A DNA stretch of 64,000 nt from Murinocardiopsis flavida (GTDB lineage: Bacteria > Actinomycetota > Actinomycetes > Streptosporangiales > Streptosporangiaceae). Shown one piece after another: positions 44,289 to 53,222 of the stretch. Made by a program: the position numbers and the translations under genes. The notes below the pieces were generated by a model. That model did not search any database. It was not told the DNA's origin and worked only from the letters and a program-made list of their open reading frames with translations. Position 1 is the stretch's first letter. The number at the start of each line of letters is the position of its first letter. Location of the stretch: assembly GCF_003014485.1 (NCBI RefSeq), contig NZ_PYGA01000027.1, forward strand, positions 1 to 64,000, in the 5' to 3' direction.

Positions 44289-45872
44289 TCAGGGCGGCCC
44301 CTGACCGTCGAGCGCGCTGCGCAGCGGCGGGCGGAGTTCGTCGAGCTGCGCGTCGAACAGCTCCGCGTCGAACTCCGCCGCCGAGGCGTGCTCGGCGAGC
44401 ACCGGGTGGAACCCGCCGGTGAACGCGTCGGTGAACATCGCGTAGTTCGGGGTCACCGGCCGGGGCCGGGCGGCCTCGATCGCGTCGCGCAGCCGCGGGA
44501 CGTACCGGGTGTCGCCGCGGTCGCCGTCGTACTTGTCCTCGATGTCGCTCCGGCCGCCCGCTGAGCCGGGCACCCCGGGGCAGGCGCCCTCGACCGAGCC
44601 GCTGTAGCCGCCGGCGCGGGTGGGGGCGTACCCGCCGCAGTGGAACAGCCTGCGCTGGTGTTCGGGCCGGGTGAGGAACTCGATGAGGTCCCGCGCCTTC
44701 CGCTGCCGCGGGGAGCCCTCCGCGATGGCGAGGCTCTGCCCGCCCAGCACCGACATCCCGTCGGGCAGCGCCATGACACCGAACTCGATGTCGGCGCCGG
44801 GGCGCCCGGACCCGGCGTGCGCCGCGACCCCCTCGGGGTCGCGGGTGCGGTCCTCCTCGGCGGTCGCCGACAGCAGCTGGTCGTACTGCACCGGCCAGTT
44901 GCGCATGGCGAGCACGTCGCCGTCGACGAAGGACTGCCGCGCCGCCGTCTCCTGCGCGGTCAGGGAGTTCGCGGGCAGGGTGCCGTCGTTCAGGCCCTCG
45001 GCGATGCGGCGCAGGCCGCGGCGCACGGGTTCGGCACCCAGGCCGACCCCGCCGTCGCCGTCCACCAGCCCGCCGGACCGGGCGCCCGCCGCGGCGGACT
45101 CGCCCCAGGCGAACTCCATGGCGTTGACGGTCAGGCCCTCGTACCGGGCGAACTGGCCGGCGTAGGCGTGGTCGACCTCGTCGCCGTGCTCCCGTGCGGT
45201 GTCGCGCAGCGTCTCGTAGACCTCGGGCCAGTCCTTGCCCTCGAGGTCGGCGCGGTCGACGAGGTCGCTGCGGAAGTACAGCAGCCCGACGTCCGCGACG
45301 AACGGCACCGCCCACTGCTCACCGTTGTACTCGACGGCTTCGATGGTGGAGTCGAGGAACCCTTCTCCCGCGCTGCCGCCGCCCGCCTTGCTCAGCGGGG
45401 TGATCCGCTCGGCGCGCGCGAACTCGGCGATCCACTGGTTGTCCAGGTTGATGACGTCGTAGGCCGCCGCGCCGCCCTGCGTGGACCGCACCATCTCCGC
45501 GTGCTGCATGTCGGCGCCCGCGGAGACCTCGACCAGCTCGGCGGGGTACTCCTCGTTCTCGGCGTTCCACGCCTCGATCAGCTCCTGGTACAGCACGGGC
45601 GCCTTGCTGGCATCGTTGCCGGTGAGCACCCGCAGGGTGCCGGGCGGGTCGTCAACGGGCGTGGTCAGCGCCCACCCGGTCAGGACGACGAGCGCGATGG
45701 TGCTGAGGACCGCCAGGGTGCCCGCGAGGTAGAAGTTGCGGACCGGGCTGTGGTCGTCCGCGTGCGCGCGGGAGGGCTCCGGGCGCGGCGCGCCGGCGGC
45801 CGCCCCCGGCTCGGCGGTGCCGCCCGCGGCATCGGCGCCGTCCGTGTTCGGGCCGGGATCGTCGTCACTCAT
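44289..45872 (-). CDS. membrane-anchored family 1 solute-binding-like protein
   Basis: A 527-residue protein. An acidic cytoplasmic N-terminus (about 45 residues) and a single helix (about 47-68) anchor it, instead of a cleavable signal. The extracellular region resembles sugar-binding proteins: RVLTGNDASKAPVLYQELIEAWNAE, YDVINLDNQWIAEFA, GEQWAVPFVADVGLLYFR and LIEFLTRPEHQRRLF. No permease or ATPase is next to it. It is translationally coupled (ATGA) to the upstream VWA protein, so it probably acts as a sensor or partner rather than in classical transport. Confidence 0.8.
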   Translation of the reverse strand: MSDDDPGPNTDGADAAGGTAEPGAAAGAPRPEPSRAHADDHSPVRNFYLAGTLAVLSTIALVVLTGWALTTPVDDPPGTLRVLTGNDASKAPVLYQELIEAWNAENEEYPAELVEVSAGADMQHAEMVRSTQGGAAAYDVINLDNQWIAEFARAERITPLSKAGGGSAGEGFLDSTIEAVEYNGEQWAVPFVADVGLLYFRSDLVDRADLEGKDWPEVYETLRDTAREHGDEVDHAYAGQFARYEGLTVNAMEFAWGESAAAGARSGGLVDGDGGVGLGAEPVRRGLRRIAEGLNDGTLPANSLTAQETAARQSFVDGDVLAMRNWPVQYDQLLSATAEEDRTRDPEGVAAHAGSGRPGADIEFGVMALPDGMSVLGGQSLAIAEGSPRQRKARDLIEFLTRPEHQRRLFHCGGYAPTRAGGYSGSVEGACPGVPGSAGGRSDIEDKYDGDRGDTRYVPRLRDAIEAARPRPVTPNYAMFTDAFTGGFHPVLAEHASAAEFDAELFDAQLDELRPPLRSALDGQGPP

Positions 45873-47989
45873 CGCCGCCGCCTTTCCCGCGCGTCATCGA
45901 GCAGTGCGCGCGCGGCGGAACCGGGCGCCCCCGCGTCCACCGGAACGCACTCGACGCCGCCCGCGCCGCGTACGATCGCCTCGATCTGCGGCACCTCGCA
46001 TGGCGCCCCCGAGTTCCACAGGTCCCTGCCGCCGACGGCGAGGATCCGCACGGCGACGCCGTCGGCGGCGGCGAGGTCGCGCTCCAGCGCCGACTGGCGC
46101 ATCGCCCCACGGGACAGGGACCCGACCCCGTCGGTGATGACGACCAGAACGGGCTCGGGGCCGTCCCCGCCGCCGGCGCCCGGCCCCGCCTCGGCGAGGG
46201 ATCGGACACCGCTGCTGATGACCTCCCGCAGCGGAGTGGCCTCGTAGCGGGGCTTCAGCGCGCTCGTGCCGAACGCCGCCCGGATCCGCGCCGCGCCCTC
46301 GGCGGAGAGCGGCGCGACGGGGTCGACGCCGGTGTCGTCGCGTTCGGGCCCGGCGGGGAACGTCCACAGCCCGATGCGGTCGCGGCGGTTGACCTCCGCG
46401 GCCGAGGTGAACGCGCCGACCTCGGCCAGGGCCGCCTCGTACTTGTCGCGCTCCATCCCCATCGACGTCGACCGGTCCAGCGCGAGCAGCACCTCGGACT
46501 CCCCCGACGACGCCCCGTAGGCGAGCCGGGTCTGCATGAGCTGCTCGGCGAAGTCGCCGACGCGTTCGACGGAACCCCCGCCCCCGCCGTCGCCGGTGAG
46601 GAACGAGCGGAACGCGGCCAGCTCACCGGCCTCCGCTCCGGCGGCGCCGCGGTCGATCTCGACGAACGGGTAGGTCAGGACCGACGCGCCCTCGACGCCG
46701 AACTCCTGGAGCTCACGGAGGCGGCCGCGGTTCCGCGCGCATTCGGGCGGCACGTCGGAGGCCGTCGGCAGGCTGCGCAGCGCCCGGCGCGTGGTGAGCA
46801 CCGCGATCTCGCCGTCCTTCGCGCGGCCGGTCGCCGCAGCCCGGCACAGCAGGTCGCGCTCCGAACCGGCCTGGACGAAGTCGCCGCCCAACTCGGCCTC
46901 GATATCGGCGGCGACGGCCCGCGGCGGCTCCGCCTGCCCGCCCTGCCGGATCAGGCCGTCGTCGAGGTAGAGCTCCAGCATGTGCAGCAGCGCCGCGCCG
47001 GAGAGTTCGGGGTTCGCGCGCACCACCGGGACCTCGGCGGGGCTCGCGACGTCGCGGAGCAGGTCGAACGGGTGGCGGTCGTCCGCGTGGTCGCTCTTGC
47101 GCATCGCGCGCGCCTGACCGGGCGGCACCGCGAGCACGAGTTCGTCCTCGTCGGTGGACCCGCCCAGGCGCAGCGCCGTGGGCTCGGCACCGTCGGCGCG
47201 CGTGTCCCGTTCGGCGGCGTTCTGCGCGATCCACCAGTCGGCGCCGGTGTCGGGCACCCAGATGTGCGGGAGGGCGCCGTGCCTGATGGCCCAGTCGCGC
47301 ACGGCGCGGGCGCCGCCCGCCCCGATGCCGCGGCGGAGGTCCTGCTGCGGCGTGTCGACGGAGAACACGGTGACGTGGACCTGGCGGCAGCCGTCGGCGC
47401 CCGTGCGCGCCTGCGCGAAGCCGCGGGCCCTGCGCTCCAGGGTCGGCTCGTTGTCGGGCGTGGTGAGGGCGATGAGATCGGCCGGCGGGGCGCAGTCGCC
47501 GAAGGGCCGGTTCAGCGCCACCACGCTGCCGCTGAGGAGCAGGGACAGGGTGACGAAGACGACGGCGCCGCTCACGAAGACCCGCCCCCGACGGCTTCCC
47601 TTCAGGCGTTCGGCCTCGCGGGCGACACCGCGCTTCGAGGGGTCCGCGTCGATCTTGAACAGTGCGCGGACGGCCTGCGGCGCGTTGCCGTGCCGGACGG
47701 TCACGTACACCGCGCCGAGGGAGACGACCCAGATCCCGCCGACGGCCGCGATGAGCAGCACCGGGAAGTAGTCGCGGAGGAGGTGCCTGATCTGTGGGCC
47801 CGGCCAGACCGACTGCGCGATGACGCCGGTCTCGGTGAACGCCCAGACCGCCACCAGCACCAGCAGGTTCACGAGCATGGTGTGCAGCAGGGTGGTGAAG
47901 GAGAGCCAGCGCAGGAAGGAGGACCATCGCGACCCCCGGGCACCTTCGCCTGGGTCGGGGGGTCCCTCGGTGCCTGCGTCCGGGGTCAT
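45869..47989 (-). CDS. large membrane protein with substrate-binding-like and VWA domains
   Basis: A 706-residue protein. Three transmembrane helices are visible (about 33-52, 75-97 and 138-160). The extracellular middle (about 165-470) resembles the substrate-binding module of actinomycete SBP-VWA proteins, with DWWIAQNAAE and LTYPFVEID. The C-terminal von Willebrand A domain has the metal-site motif D-R-S-T-S and LVVITDGVGSLS. The likely role is metal-dependent binding of a partner at the cell surface, with no established process. It is the first gene of a two-gene operon with the solute-binding protein. Confidence 0.78.
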   Translation of the reverse strand: MTPDAGTEGPPDPGEGARGSRWSSFLRWLSFTTLLHTMLVNLLVLVAVWAFTETGVIAQSVWPGPQIRHLLRDYFPVLLIAAVGGIWVVSLGAVYVTVRHGNAPQAVRALFKIDADPSKRGVAREAERLKGSRRGRVFVSGAVVFVTLSLLLSGSVVALNRPFGDCAPPADLIALTTPDNEPTLERRARGFAQARTGADGCRQVHVTVFSVDTPQQDLRRGIGAGGARAVRDWAIRHGALPHIWVPDTGADWWIAQNAAERDTRADGAEPTALRLGGSTDEDELVLAVPPGQARAMRKSDHADDRHPFDLLRDVASPAEVPVVRANPELSGAALLHMLELYLDDGLIRQGGQAEPPRAVAADIEAELGGDFVQAGSERDLLCRAAATGRAKDGEIAVLTTRRALRSLPTASDVPPECARNRGRLRELQEFGVEGASVLTYPFVEIDRGAAGAEAGELAAFRSFLTGDGGGGGSVERVGDFAEQLMQTRLAYGASSGESEVLLALDRSTSMGMERDKYEAALAEVGAFTSAAEVNRRDRIGLWTFPAGPERDDTGVDPVAPLSAEGAARIRAAFGTSALKPRYEATPLREVISSGVRSLAEAGPGAGGGDGPEPVLVVITDGVGSLSRGAMRQSALERDLAAADGVAVRILAVGGRDLWNSGAPCEVPQIEAIVRGAGGVECVPVDAGAPGSAARALLDDARERRRR

Positions 47990-48196
47990 CGTCTGGTTGT
48001 CGCCACCTGTCCTCGGTGACCGGTGAAAACCCCACCGGCCCTGCCGGGCGACCAGTCACCAGAGTCCTGCCAGGCAGCACAAGAAGAGATCTACTCGCCC
48101 CAAAAGTACCCGAATCGACGCCTCAAAAGCCGTCCGAGCCCCACCCGCCCCGTGGCCGGATCCGGCTGAGTCACCGGCACCTCCCCCTCAACCCAA

Positions 48197-48214
48197 GGGG
48201 GTTTTGAAACCCCC
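48197..48214. repeat. perfect short hairpin
   Basis: GGGGGTTT (48197-48204) and AAACCCCC (48207-48214) pair perfectly with a 2-base centre. A related ACCCAAGGGGG motif precedes hyuA near 6271. It lies about 210 bases upstream of the VWA gene; it might be a terminator for either strand. Confidence 0.5.
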
Positions 48215-48254
48215 ACCCCAGGGCTTGTACCTCATCCCCAGTGGGTGTCTCCGG

Positions 48255-48645
48255 GAGTCGCGGTGGAGGGGCGCGCCGGTGTCTGGACTGAGGAGCGAGG
48301 TGCGACCGAGGAACGAGGGAGCGCCACGCGACGAGGGAAGACACCGGCCTGAAGCGCCCCGCAACCGCGACGACCAAGCAAGCACAGGAGTCGCGATGGG
48401 GGCGCGCCGGTGTCTGGACTGAGGAGCGGGGTGCGACCGAGGAACGAGGGAGCGCCACGCGACGAGGGAAGACACCGGCCCGAAGCGCCCCGGAACCGCG
48501 ACGACCCAGCAAGCACAGGAGTCGCGATGGGGGCGCGCCGGTGTCTGGACTGAGGAGCGGGGTGCGACCGAGGTACGAGGGAGCGCCACGCGACGAGGGA
48601 AGGCATCGGCCTGAAGCGCCCCGGAACCGCGACGACCCGGCAAAC
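48255..48645 (+). repeat. three direct tandem repeats of 131 bases before the RSH gene
   Basis: The unit starting GCGCGCCGGTGTCTGG begins at 48271, 48402 and 48533, an exact 131-base period twice. Copies 1 and 2 are nearly identical; copy 3 is slightly diverged. Each copy contains arms CCGGTGTCT and AGACACCGG, 63 bases apart (for example 48276-48284 and 48339-48347). In copy 3 the second arm is AGGCATCGG, and both changes give G-U pairs on the plus strand. The array ends about 80 bases before the RSH start. Confidence 0.85.
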
Positions 48646-48724
48646 AGGTAAGCACGGTTATCCTGGAAGGTAAATCTTCCGCCGCATGGCAGCTATCAGA
48701 CGAGTTCTTGGGGAGGACGGTCCT

Positions 48725-50461
48725 GTGGCCAAGCCGGAAACAGCGGATCCCGCCGACGGCTCGGCTCCCCGTGTCTGGTGGCAGCGGCTGAACGCCGCGA
48801 ATTCGGGGAAGGTCGCGCTGCCTGAGGCGGAGCCGCTGGTGCGTGAGCATCTTCGCTGGCACCGCAGTGCCGATGCCGCGTTGCTGCGCCGCGCTTATGC
48901 GGTGGCGCATCATCTGCACGACGGTCAGATGCGCAAGTCGGGCGAGCCGTACATCACGCATCCGCTCGCGGTCGCCATGATCCTCGCCGAGGTCGGTATG
49001 GACACCGCCACGCTGGTGGCGGCCCTGCTGCACGACACCGTCGAGGACACGCCGTTCGGTATCGGGCATCTCGCCGCCGATTTCGGCGAGGAGGTCGCCG
49101 TGATGGTCGACGGCGTCACGAAGCTCGACAAGTCCATGTACGGCGACGCCGCCGCGGGTGAGACGTTCCGCAAGATGGTGCTCGCCGCCGCGGCGGACCT
49201 CCGGGTGCTGCTGATCAAGCTCGCCGACCGCATCCACAACATGCGCACGCTGCGCTTCCAGCCGCCGCACAAGCGGCGCAAGATCGCGCAGAGCACCCGC
49301 GATCAGCTCATCCCGTTCGCCGAGCGCCTCGGCGTCTACCATTTCATGCGCGAGCTCGAAGACCTGTGTTTCGAGTATCTGGAGACCGAGGCGTACGAGC
49401 GGACGCTCGCCGCGCGCGACGCCGCCCGCCGCCTCGATTACGCGGAGCTGAACGAGACGGTCGAGGAGCTGCGTTCGGTCCTCGCGGGATTCCGGGTCAA
49501 GGCCGATGTGGTGGTCCGCGAACGGCACCTGTACTCCATCCACACCTCGCGGCACGGCGACATGGCGGGACTCGACCCGTTCACCATTTCGCGTATCTCG
49601 GTGGTGGTGCGGCGGGCCGAGCGCGACTGCTACATCGCGCTGGGCGCCATCCATGGCAGGTGGCGGCCCATCCCGGCGCGTTTCAAGGACTTCATCGCGG
49701 TCCCCAAGTACAACCTGTACCGCGCGCTGCACACGGTCGTCATCAAGCCGGGCGGCCGGATGTTCGACATCCTCATCCGCAGCGCCGAGCAGTTCCGCGT
49801 CTCGGAGTACGGGCTCATCGCCCACGTCGCCGACGCCACGTCCAAGGACGGCCGCCGCGCCGTCACGCACCGCCCCGATCTCGAATGGTTGCAGCGGCTG
49901 CTGGCCTGGCAGGGGCAGGCCGACGCCGAGGACCTCCTCGCCGGTGTGCGCAGTGATCTCGCCCCCGACGGCATGGTCACGTTCACCCGCGAGGGTGTGC
50001 TGGTGTCACTCCCGAAGGGGTCGACACCGCTCGACTTCGCCTACAACCTCGATCCCGACTGCGGCGACAACTACATGGGCGCCATGGTCGACGGCAAGCT
50101 GGTCTCGGCGACCAGCCCGCTGCGCGACGGCTCCATCGTGGAGATCCTGACCGGCTCCAGCAGCGGCCCCGACGAGGAGTGGCTGAACGTCGTCAAGACC
50201 GGGCCCGCGCGGGTGGGGATCTCCCGGCAGTTGTCGCGGCGGCGGTTCGAGAAGTCGGCGGCGCGCGGCCGCCATCTGCTCGCCGACGACCTGCGGCGGC
50301 TCGGCGTCGACCTCACCGAGATCGAGGCGAGCGGCACCGCGACCTCGGTGGCGCGCAAGCTGGGCTACGCCGAACTCGACTCGCTGTACGCCGCCGCCGA
50401 TTCGGAGGATGTCGGCGTCGCCGAGATCGTCGAGGCCATGACCCGCCGCGCCGCGCGCTGA
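48725..50461 (+). CDS. RelA/SpoT homologue with intact hydrolase and degraded synthetase motifs
   Basis: A 578-residue RSH protein, shorter than Rel (about 740-850) because the C-terminal ACT region is missing. The HD hydrolase motifs are present: EPYITHPLAVAMIL, LLHDTVEDT and KLADRIHNMRTL. In the synthetase domain the RFKD motif is kept, but the catalytic-region YDLVAIR is replaced by TISRISV, LEVQIRT by FDILIRS, and AAHWKYK by AHVADAT. Synthesis is therefore doubtful and alarmone hydrolysis more likely. A TGS domain follows (about residues 415-480). I chose the GTG at 48725, with GGGGAGG eight bases upstream; the in-frame ATG at 48686 has poor codon bias after it. Tandem repeats precede the gene. 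Confidence 0.88.
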   Translation: MAKPETADPADGSAPRVWWQRLNAANSGKVALPEAEPLVREHLRWHRSADAALLRRAYAVAHHLHDGQMRKSGEPYITHPLAVAMILAEVGMDTATLVAALLHDTVEDTPFGIGHLAADFGEEVAVMVDGVTKLDKSMYGDAAAGETFRKMVLAAAADLRVLLIKLADRIHNMRTLRFQPPHKRRKIAQSTRDQLIPFAERLGVYHFMRELEDLCFEYLETEAYERTLAARDAARRLDYAELNETVEELRSVLAGFRVKADVVVRERHLYSIHTSRHGDMAGLDPFTISRISVVVRRAERDCYIALGAIHGRWRPIPARFKDFIAVPKYNLYRALHTVVIKPGGRMFDILIRSAEQFRVSEYGLIAHVADATSKDGRRAVTHRPDLEWLQRLLAWQGQADAEDLLAGVRSDLAPDGMVTFTREGVLVSLPKGSTPLDFAYNLDPDCGDNYMGAMVDGKLVSATSPLRDGSIVEILTGSSSGPDEEWLNVVKTGPARVGISRQLSRRRFEKSAARGRHLLADDLRRLGVDLTEIEASGTATSVARKLGYAELDSLYAAADSEDVGVAEIVEAMTRRAAR

Positions 50462-50468
50462 GCACGCG

Positions 50469-51314
50469 TCAGAACAGCACCGACATGTAGGTGTCGACCT
50501 CACTGAACCCGCACCGGGCGTAGGTGGTCCGTGCCGCGGTGTTGTAGTCGTTGACGTACAGGGTGACCCTGGGCGCCACCTCGTCCTGGGCCCGGCGCAC
50601 CACGGCGGCCATGCCGGGCACCGACAGCCCGCGCCCGCGCAGGTCGGGGGGCACCCACACGCCTTGGATCTGGCAGGCGTCGGAGGTCACGGCGCCGATC
50701 TCCGCCTTGAACACCACCCGGCCGTCCTCGATCCGGGCGAACGCGCGGCCGGTGCGGATGAGTTCGGCGACCCTGGCCCGGTACAGCGCCCCGCCGTCGC
50801 CGGCGTCGGGCGGCACCCCGACCTCCTCGGTGAACATGGCGACGCAGGCGGGCAGCAGGATGCCGAGTTCGCTGAGGCGCACGCGGCGCACCAGGGGGTC
50901 GGAGGCCGGTACCGGCCCGGTCGCCTCCAGTACGGGCTGGCGCGCCCTGACCGCGCGGGCGGGCCCCCAGTACGGTTCGAGCCGCTCCCACAGGTCGCGC
51001 ACCGCCGGGACGGGGCCCACGATGGACGAGCACCGCCGCCCCTGCCACCGCGCGTGGTCGGCGAAGTGCTTGATGGCGGCCGGCCCGGCGCCGACGGGGA
51101 CCAGGTTCGCCCCCGCGTAGCACAGGGCGGTGAGCCTGCCGTTCTCGATGAAGCCCCAGAGTTCCGCGCCGAGGCGGCCCGGCTCGATGCCCGCTGCGCG
51201 CAGCCGCGAACTCACGAAGACGTTGCCGACGGGGTCGGAGTCGAGCAGGGTGTGGGCGGCAGCGAGGTCGCGGCCGCCCAATACGCGCACCGAAGCGGTT
51301 CGCAGCACCCGCAT
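50469..51314 (-). CDS. GNAT N-acetyltransferase with DUF4081-like N-terminus
   Basis: A 281-residue protein. The N-terminal half (about 1-140) is the DUF4081-type domain found before many actinobacterial acetyltransferases. The C-terminal half is GNAT: the acetyl-CoA loop reads GVWVPPDLRGRGL, and TLYVNDYNTAARTTYARCGF forms motif B. The substrate is unknown. In Mycobacterium a relative follows gcpE (ispG), and the same family occurs here downstream of ispG, though with two genes between. The ATG at 51314 has GAGGGGCGAG upstream; a GTG one codon earlier is possible. It is convergent with the RSH gene. Confidence 0.85.
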   Translation of the reverse strand: MRVLRTASVRVLGGRDLAAAHTLLDSDPVGNVFVSSRLRAAGIEPGRLGAELWGFIENGRLTALCYAGANLVPVGAGPAAIKHFADHARWQGRRCSSIVGPVPAVRDLWERLEPYWGPARAVRARQPVLEATGPVPASDPLVRRVRLSELGILLPACVAMFTEEVGVPPDAGDGGALYRARVAELIRTGRAFARIEDGRVVFKAEIGAVTSDACQIQGVWVPPDLRGRGLSVPGMAAVVRRAQDEVAPRVTLYVNDYNTAARTTYARCGFSEVDTYMSVLF

Positions 51315-51478
51315 CACCTCGCCCCTCGGCCACCGCGGTGGTCGGCGTGCTCGCCCCGCTGACCGTACCCGTCATGGTATCCAGCTCTCGGCGCATCCGA
51401 CCGTGTACCTCGCATAGGGCGCCTAACGGTCGATCAGCCCCCTTTGCGGCCCCAACCGGGCGCGGCGCACGGCCGTGG

Positions 51479-53050
51479 TCACCGGGTCGCGTGCGGGCCG
51501 TGCCGGTGCCGCAGCGGTTCCCGCTGCGGTTCCGCCGGTTCGGGGTCGGGCTGCGGCGCCGCGGCGCAGGTGCGGTCGGCGCCGTCGGCGCCGCCACCCG
51601 GCGCGGGCAGCGTCCCGTCGCGGAGGTAGGCCGCCACCGCGCCGTCCACGCAGGCGTTCCCGTTCAGGGCGACGCCGTGGTCCACCCCGCCGTCCTCGAC
51701 GATCAGCCGGGACCCGGTGAACCGGTCGCGCATCGCGTAGGCGCCGCCGACGGGTGTCGGGCCGTCATCGGTGGCCTGGACGAGCAGCGCGCCGCCGGCG
51801 GGCTGCCCGCCGACCTCGAACCAGGGCCGGGAGTCGCCCGCCCAGGCCATGCACGGCGCGTTGTACCAGGTGTTGCTCCAGGACTGGAAGGGCGCTTCGG
51901 CGTGCGACTGCTCCGCGTCGCGCCGCCAGGTGGGCCAGTCGTGCGGCCATTGCGCGTCGGTGCACTGCGTGGCGAGGTAGGCGCCGTGCCCGGGGTCGCT
52001 GTCGGCGTTCTCCCCGAAGCGCTTGTGGGCGGCCTTCAGCGCAGCGGGGTCGTCGCGGACGGCGTAGTCGGCCAGCGCCCGGGCGAGGACCGGCCACGTG
52101 TCGCTCGCGTAGGCGGCGAGGATGTAGGTGCTCTCGTACTCCACCGGCCCCAGTGCGTCGTCGACGGGCGCCTCGGCGAGGCGTTCGCGCACGCTGTAGT
52201 AGTGCTTCTCGACCTCGCCCGCCGAGCCGCCCAGCGCGTAGGTGGCGTCGTTCCGGGCGGCCCAGCCGAAGAAGTTCTGGGCGGCGGCCTCCAGCGAGCG
52301 GTTCTGCGCCAGGTTGCTCTCGTACCACGGGCGGCGCGGGTCGACGATGCTGTCGAGGACGAGGCGGCGGATCCGGTCGGGGTACTGCGTGGCGTACGCG
52401 GCGCCCAGGTAGGTGCCGTAGGAGTAGCCGAGGTAGTCGATGCGCTCGGCGCCGAGCGCGGTGCGGATCGACTCCATGTCGCTGACGCTGTCGAGGGTGC
52501 CCATGTGGTCGAGCAGCGGCCCGTTGCGCTCGGCGCAGGTGTCGGCGTAGGACGTCGCCCGCGACACCAGCACCGCCGCTTCTGCGGTGCTGTGCGGGAT
52601 GCCGTCGGGGCGGACCGGGGTGTAGTAGCCGGGGTCGCAGTGGATGGCGGGGGTGCTCGCCCCGGTTCCGCGGGGGTCGAAGCCGACGACGTCGAACCGG
52701 TCGCGCAGGTCGGCGGGCAGGCCGTCGGCCGTCGCCGCGGCCCAGTCGCGTCCAGGGCTGCCGGGCCCGCCCGGGTTGACGAGGAGCGTTCCCTCGCGTT
52801 TCACGCGCGCGGGGACGCGGGACAGTGCGAGTGTCACCGCGGGCGTGTCGGCGCGTTCGCGCCCGCCGGCGCCGGTGTCCATCGGCACGGTCAGTTCGGC
52901 GCACTCCGGTTTCGCGTCACCGCGGGGCTTGAGGTCCGCGCACGCGCCCCAGTCGATCCCGCCCGCTGCGGCGGCGGCCGGCACGGGTGTGCCGCCCGCC
53001 AGCACCGCACCCATCGTGACCGCCGCGATCCCCGCGCATAGCCGCTTCAC
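51479..53050 (-). CDS. secreted alpha/beta hydrolase, tripeptidyl-aminopeptidase-like
   Basis: A 523-residue exported hydrolase. The signal peptide covers about residues 1-28 with cleavage near AAAAA. The oxyanion-side segment LLVNPGGPGSPG, FDPRGTGAS and the nucleophile elbow GYSYGT are typical of Streptomyces SlpD/E and Tap enzymes, which release N-terminal tripeptides or act on esters. The C-terminal domain has VDHGVALNG, supplying the histidine. A GTG start at 53050 has GAAGG nine bases upstream. It may scavenge peptides outside the cell. A terminator-like stem lies upstream, so it may be expressed alone. Confidence 0.88.
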   Translation of the reverse strand: MKRLCAGIAAVTMGAVLAGGTPVPAAAAAGGIDWGACADLKPRGDAKPECAELTVPMDTGAGGRERADTPAVTLALSRVPARVKREGTLLVNPGGPGSPGRDWAAATADGLPADLRDRFDVVGFDPRGTGASTPAIHCDPGYYTPVRPDGIPHSTAEAAVLVSRATSYADTCAERNGPLLDHMGTLDSVSDMESIRTALGAERIDYLGYSYGTYLGAAYATQYPDRIRRLVLDSIVDPRRPWYESNLAQNRSLEAAAQNFFGWAARNDATYALGGSAGEVEKHYYSVRERLAEAPVDDALGPVEYESTYILAAYASDTWPVLARALADYAVRDDPAALKAAHKRFGENADSDPGHGAYLATQCTDAQWPHDWPTWRRDAEQSHAEAPFQSWSNTWYNAPCMAWAGDSRPWFEVGGQPAGGALLVQATDDGPTPVGGAYAMRDRFTGSRLIVEDGGVDHGVALNGNACVDGAVAAYLRDGTLPAPGGGADGADRTCAAAPQPDPEPAEPQREPLRHRHGPHATR

Positions 53051-53134
53051 CCGTGCCCGCCTTCACGTTGATGGCCCCTCACGTTCTAACGATAACCAAG
53101 AGTGATCATCCCGTGGCACTACGGGACACGAAGA

Positions 53135-53178
53135 GGGCCGTCCGCGCGCGCCCGGAAGGAGGCGCGCGCAGACGGCCC
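53135..53178 (-). terminator. putative terminator of the M23 peptidase gene
   Basis: Two 18-base arms (53135-53152 and 53161-53178) pair with one mismatch, which becomes a G-U pair on the minus strand. The loop is 8 bases. It begins about 45 bases beyond the peptidase stop. Confidence 0.7.
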
Positions 53179-53222
53179 GGGGAGGGGGGAACCCTGGGAG
53201 GGAAGGGCTCCCCCGTGGCCGA

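Larger units (their letters stand above)
47990..48724. other. non-coding region with palindromes and tandem repeats
   Basis: The VWA gene is transcribed leftwards and the RSH gene rightwards from this 735-base region. It contains a perfect GGGGGTTT/AAACCCCC hairpin at 48197-48214, the three 131-base repeats listed next, and a GGAAG-N6-CTTCC dyad at 48665-48680. Long antisense frames across it are created by the repeats and have no family features. Confidence 0.55.

Noticed and set aside
48255-48645. CRISPR array
   Set aside because: The repeated unit is 131 bases with no spacers and no cas genes are near.
48188-49870. 560-codon minus-strand frame with repeated peptides
   Set aside because: The repeats create the peptide periodicity; it overlaps the RSH gene antisense and has no family features.
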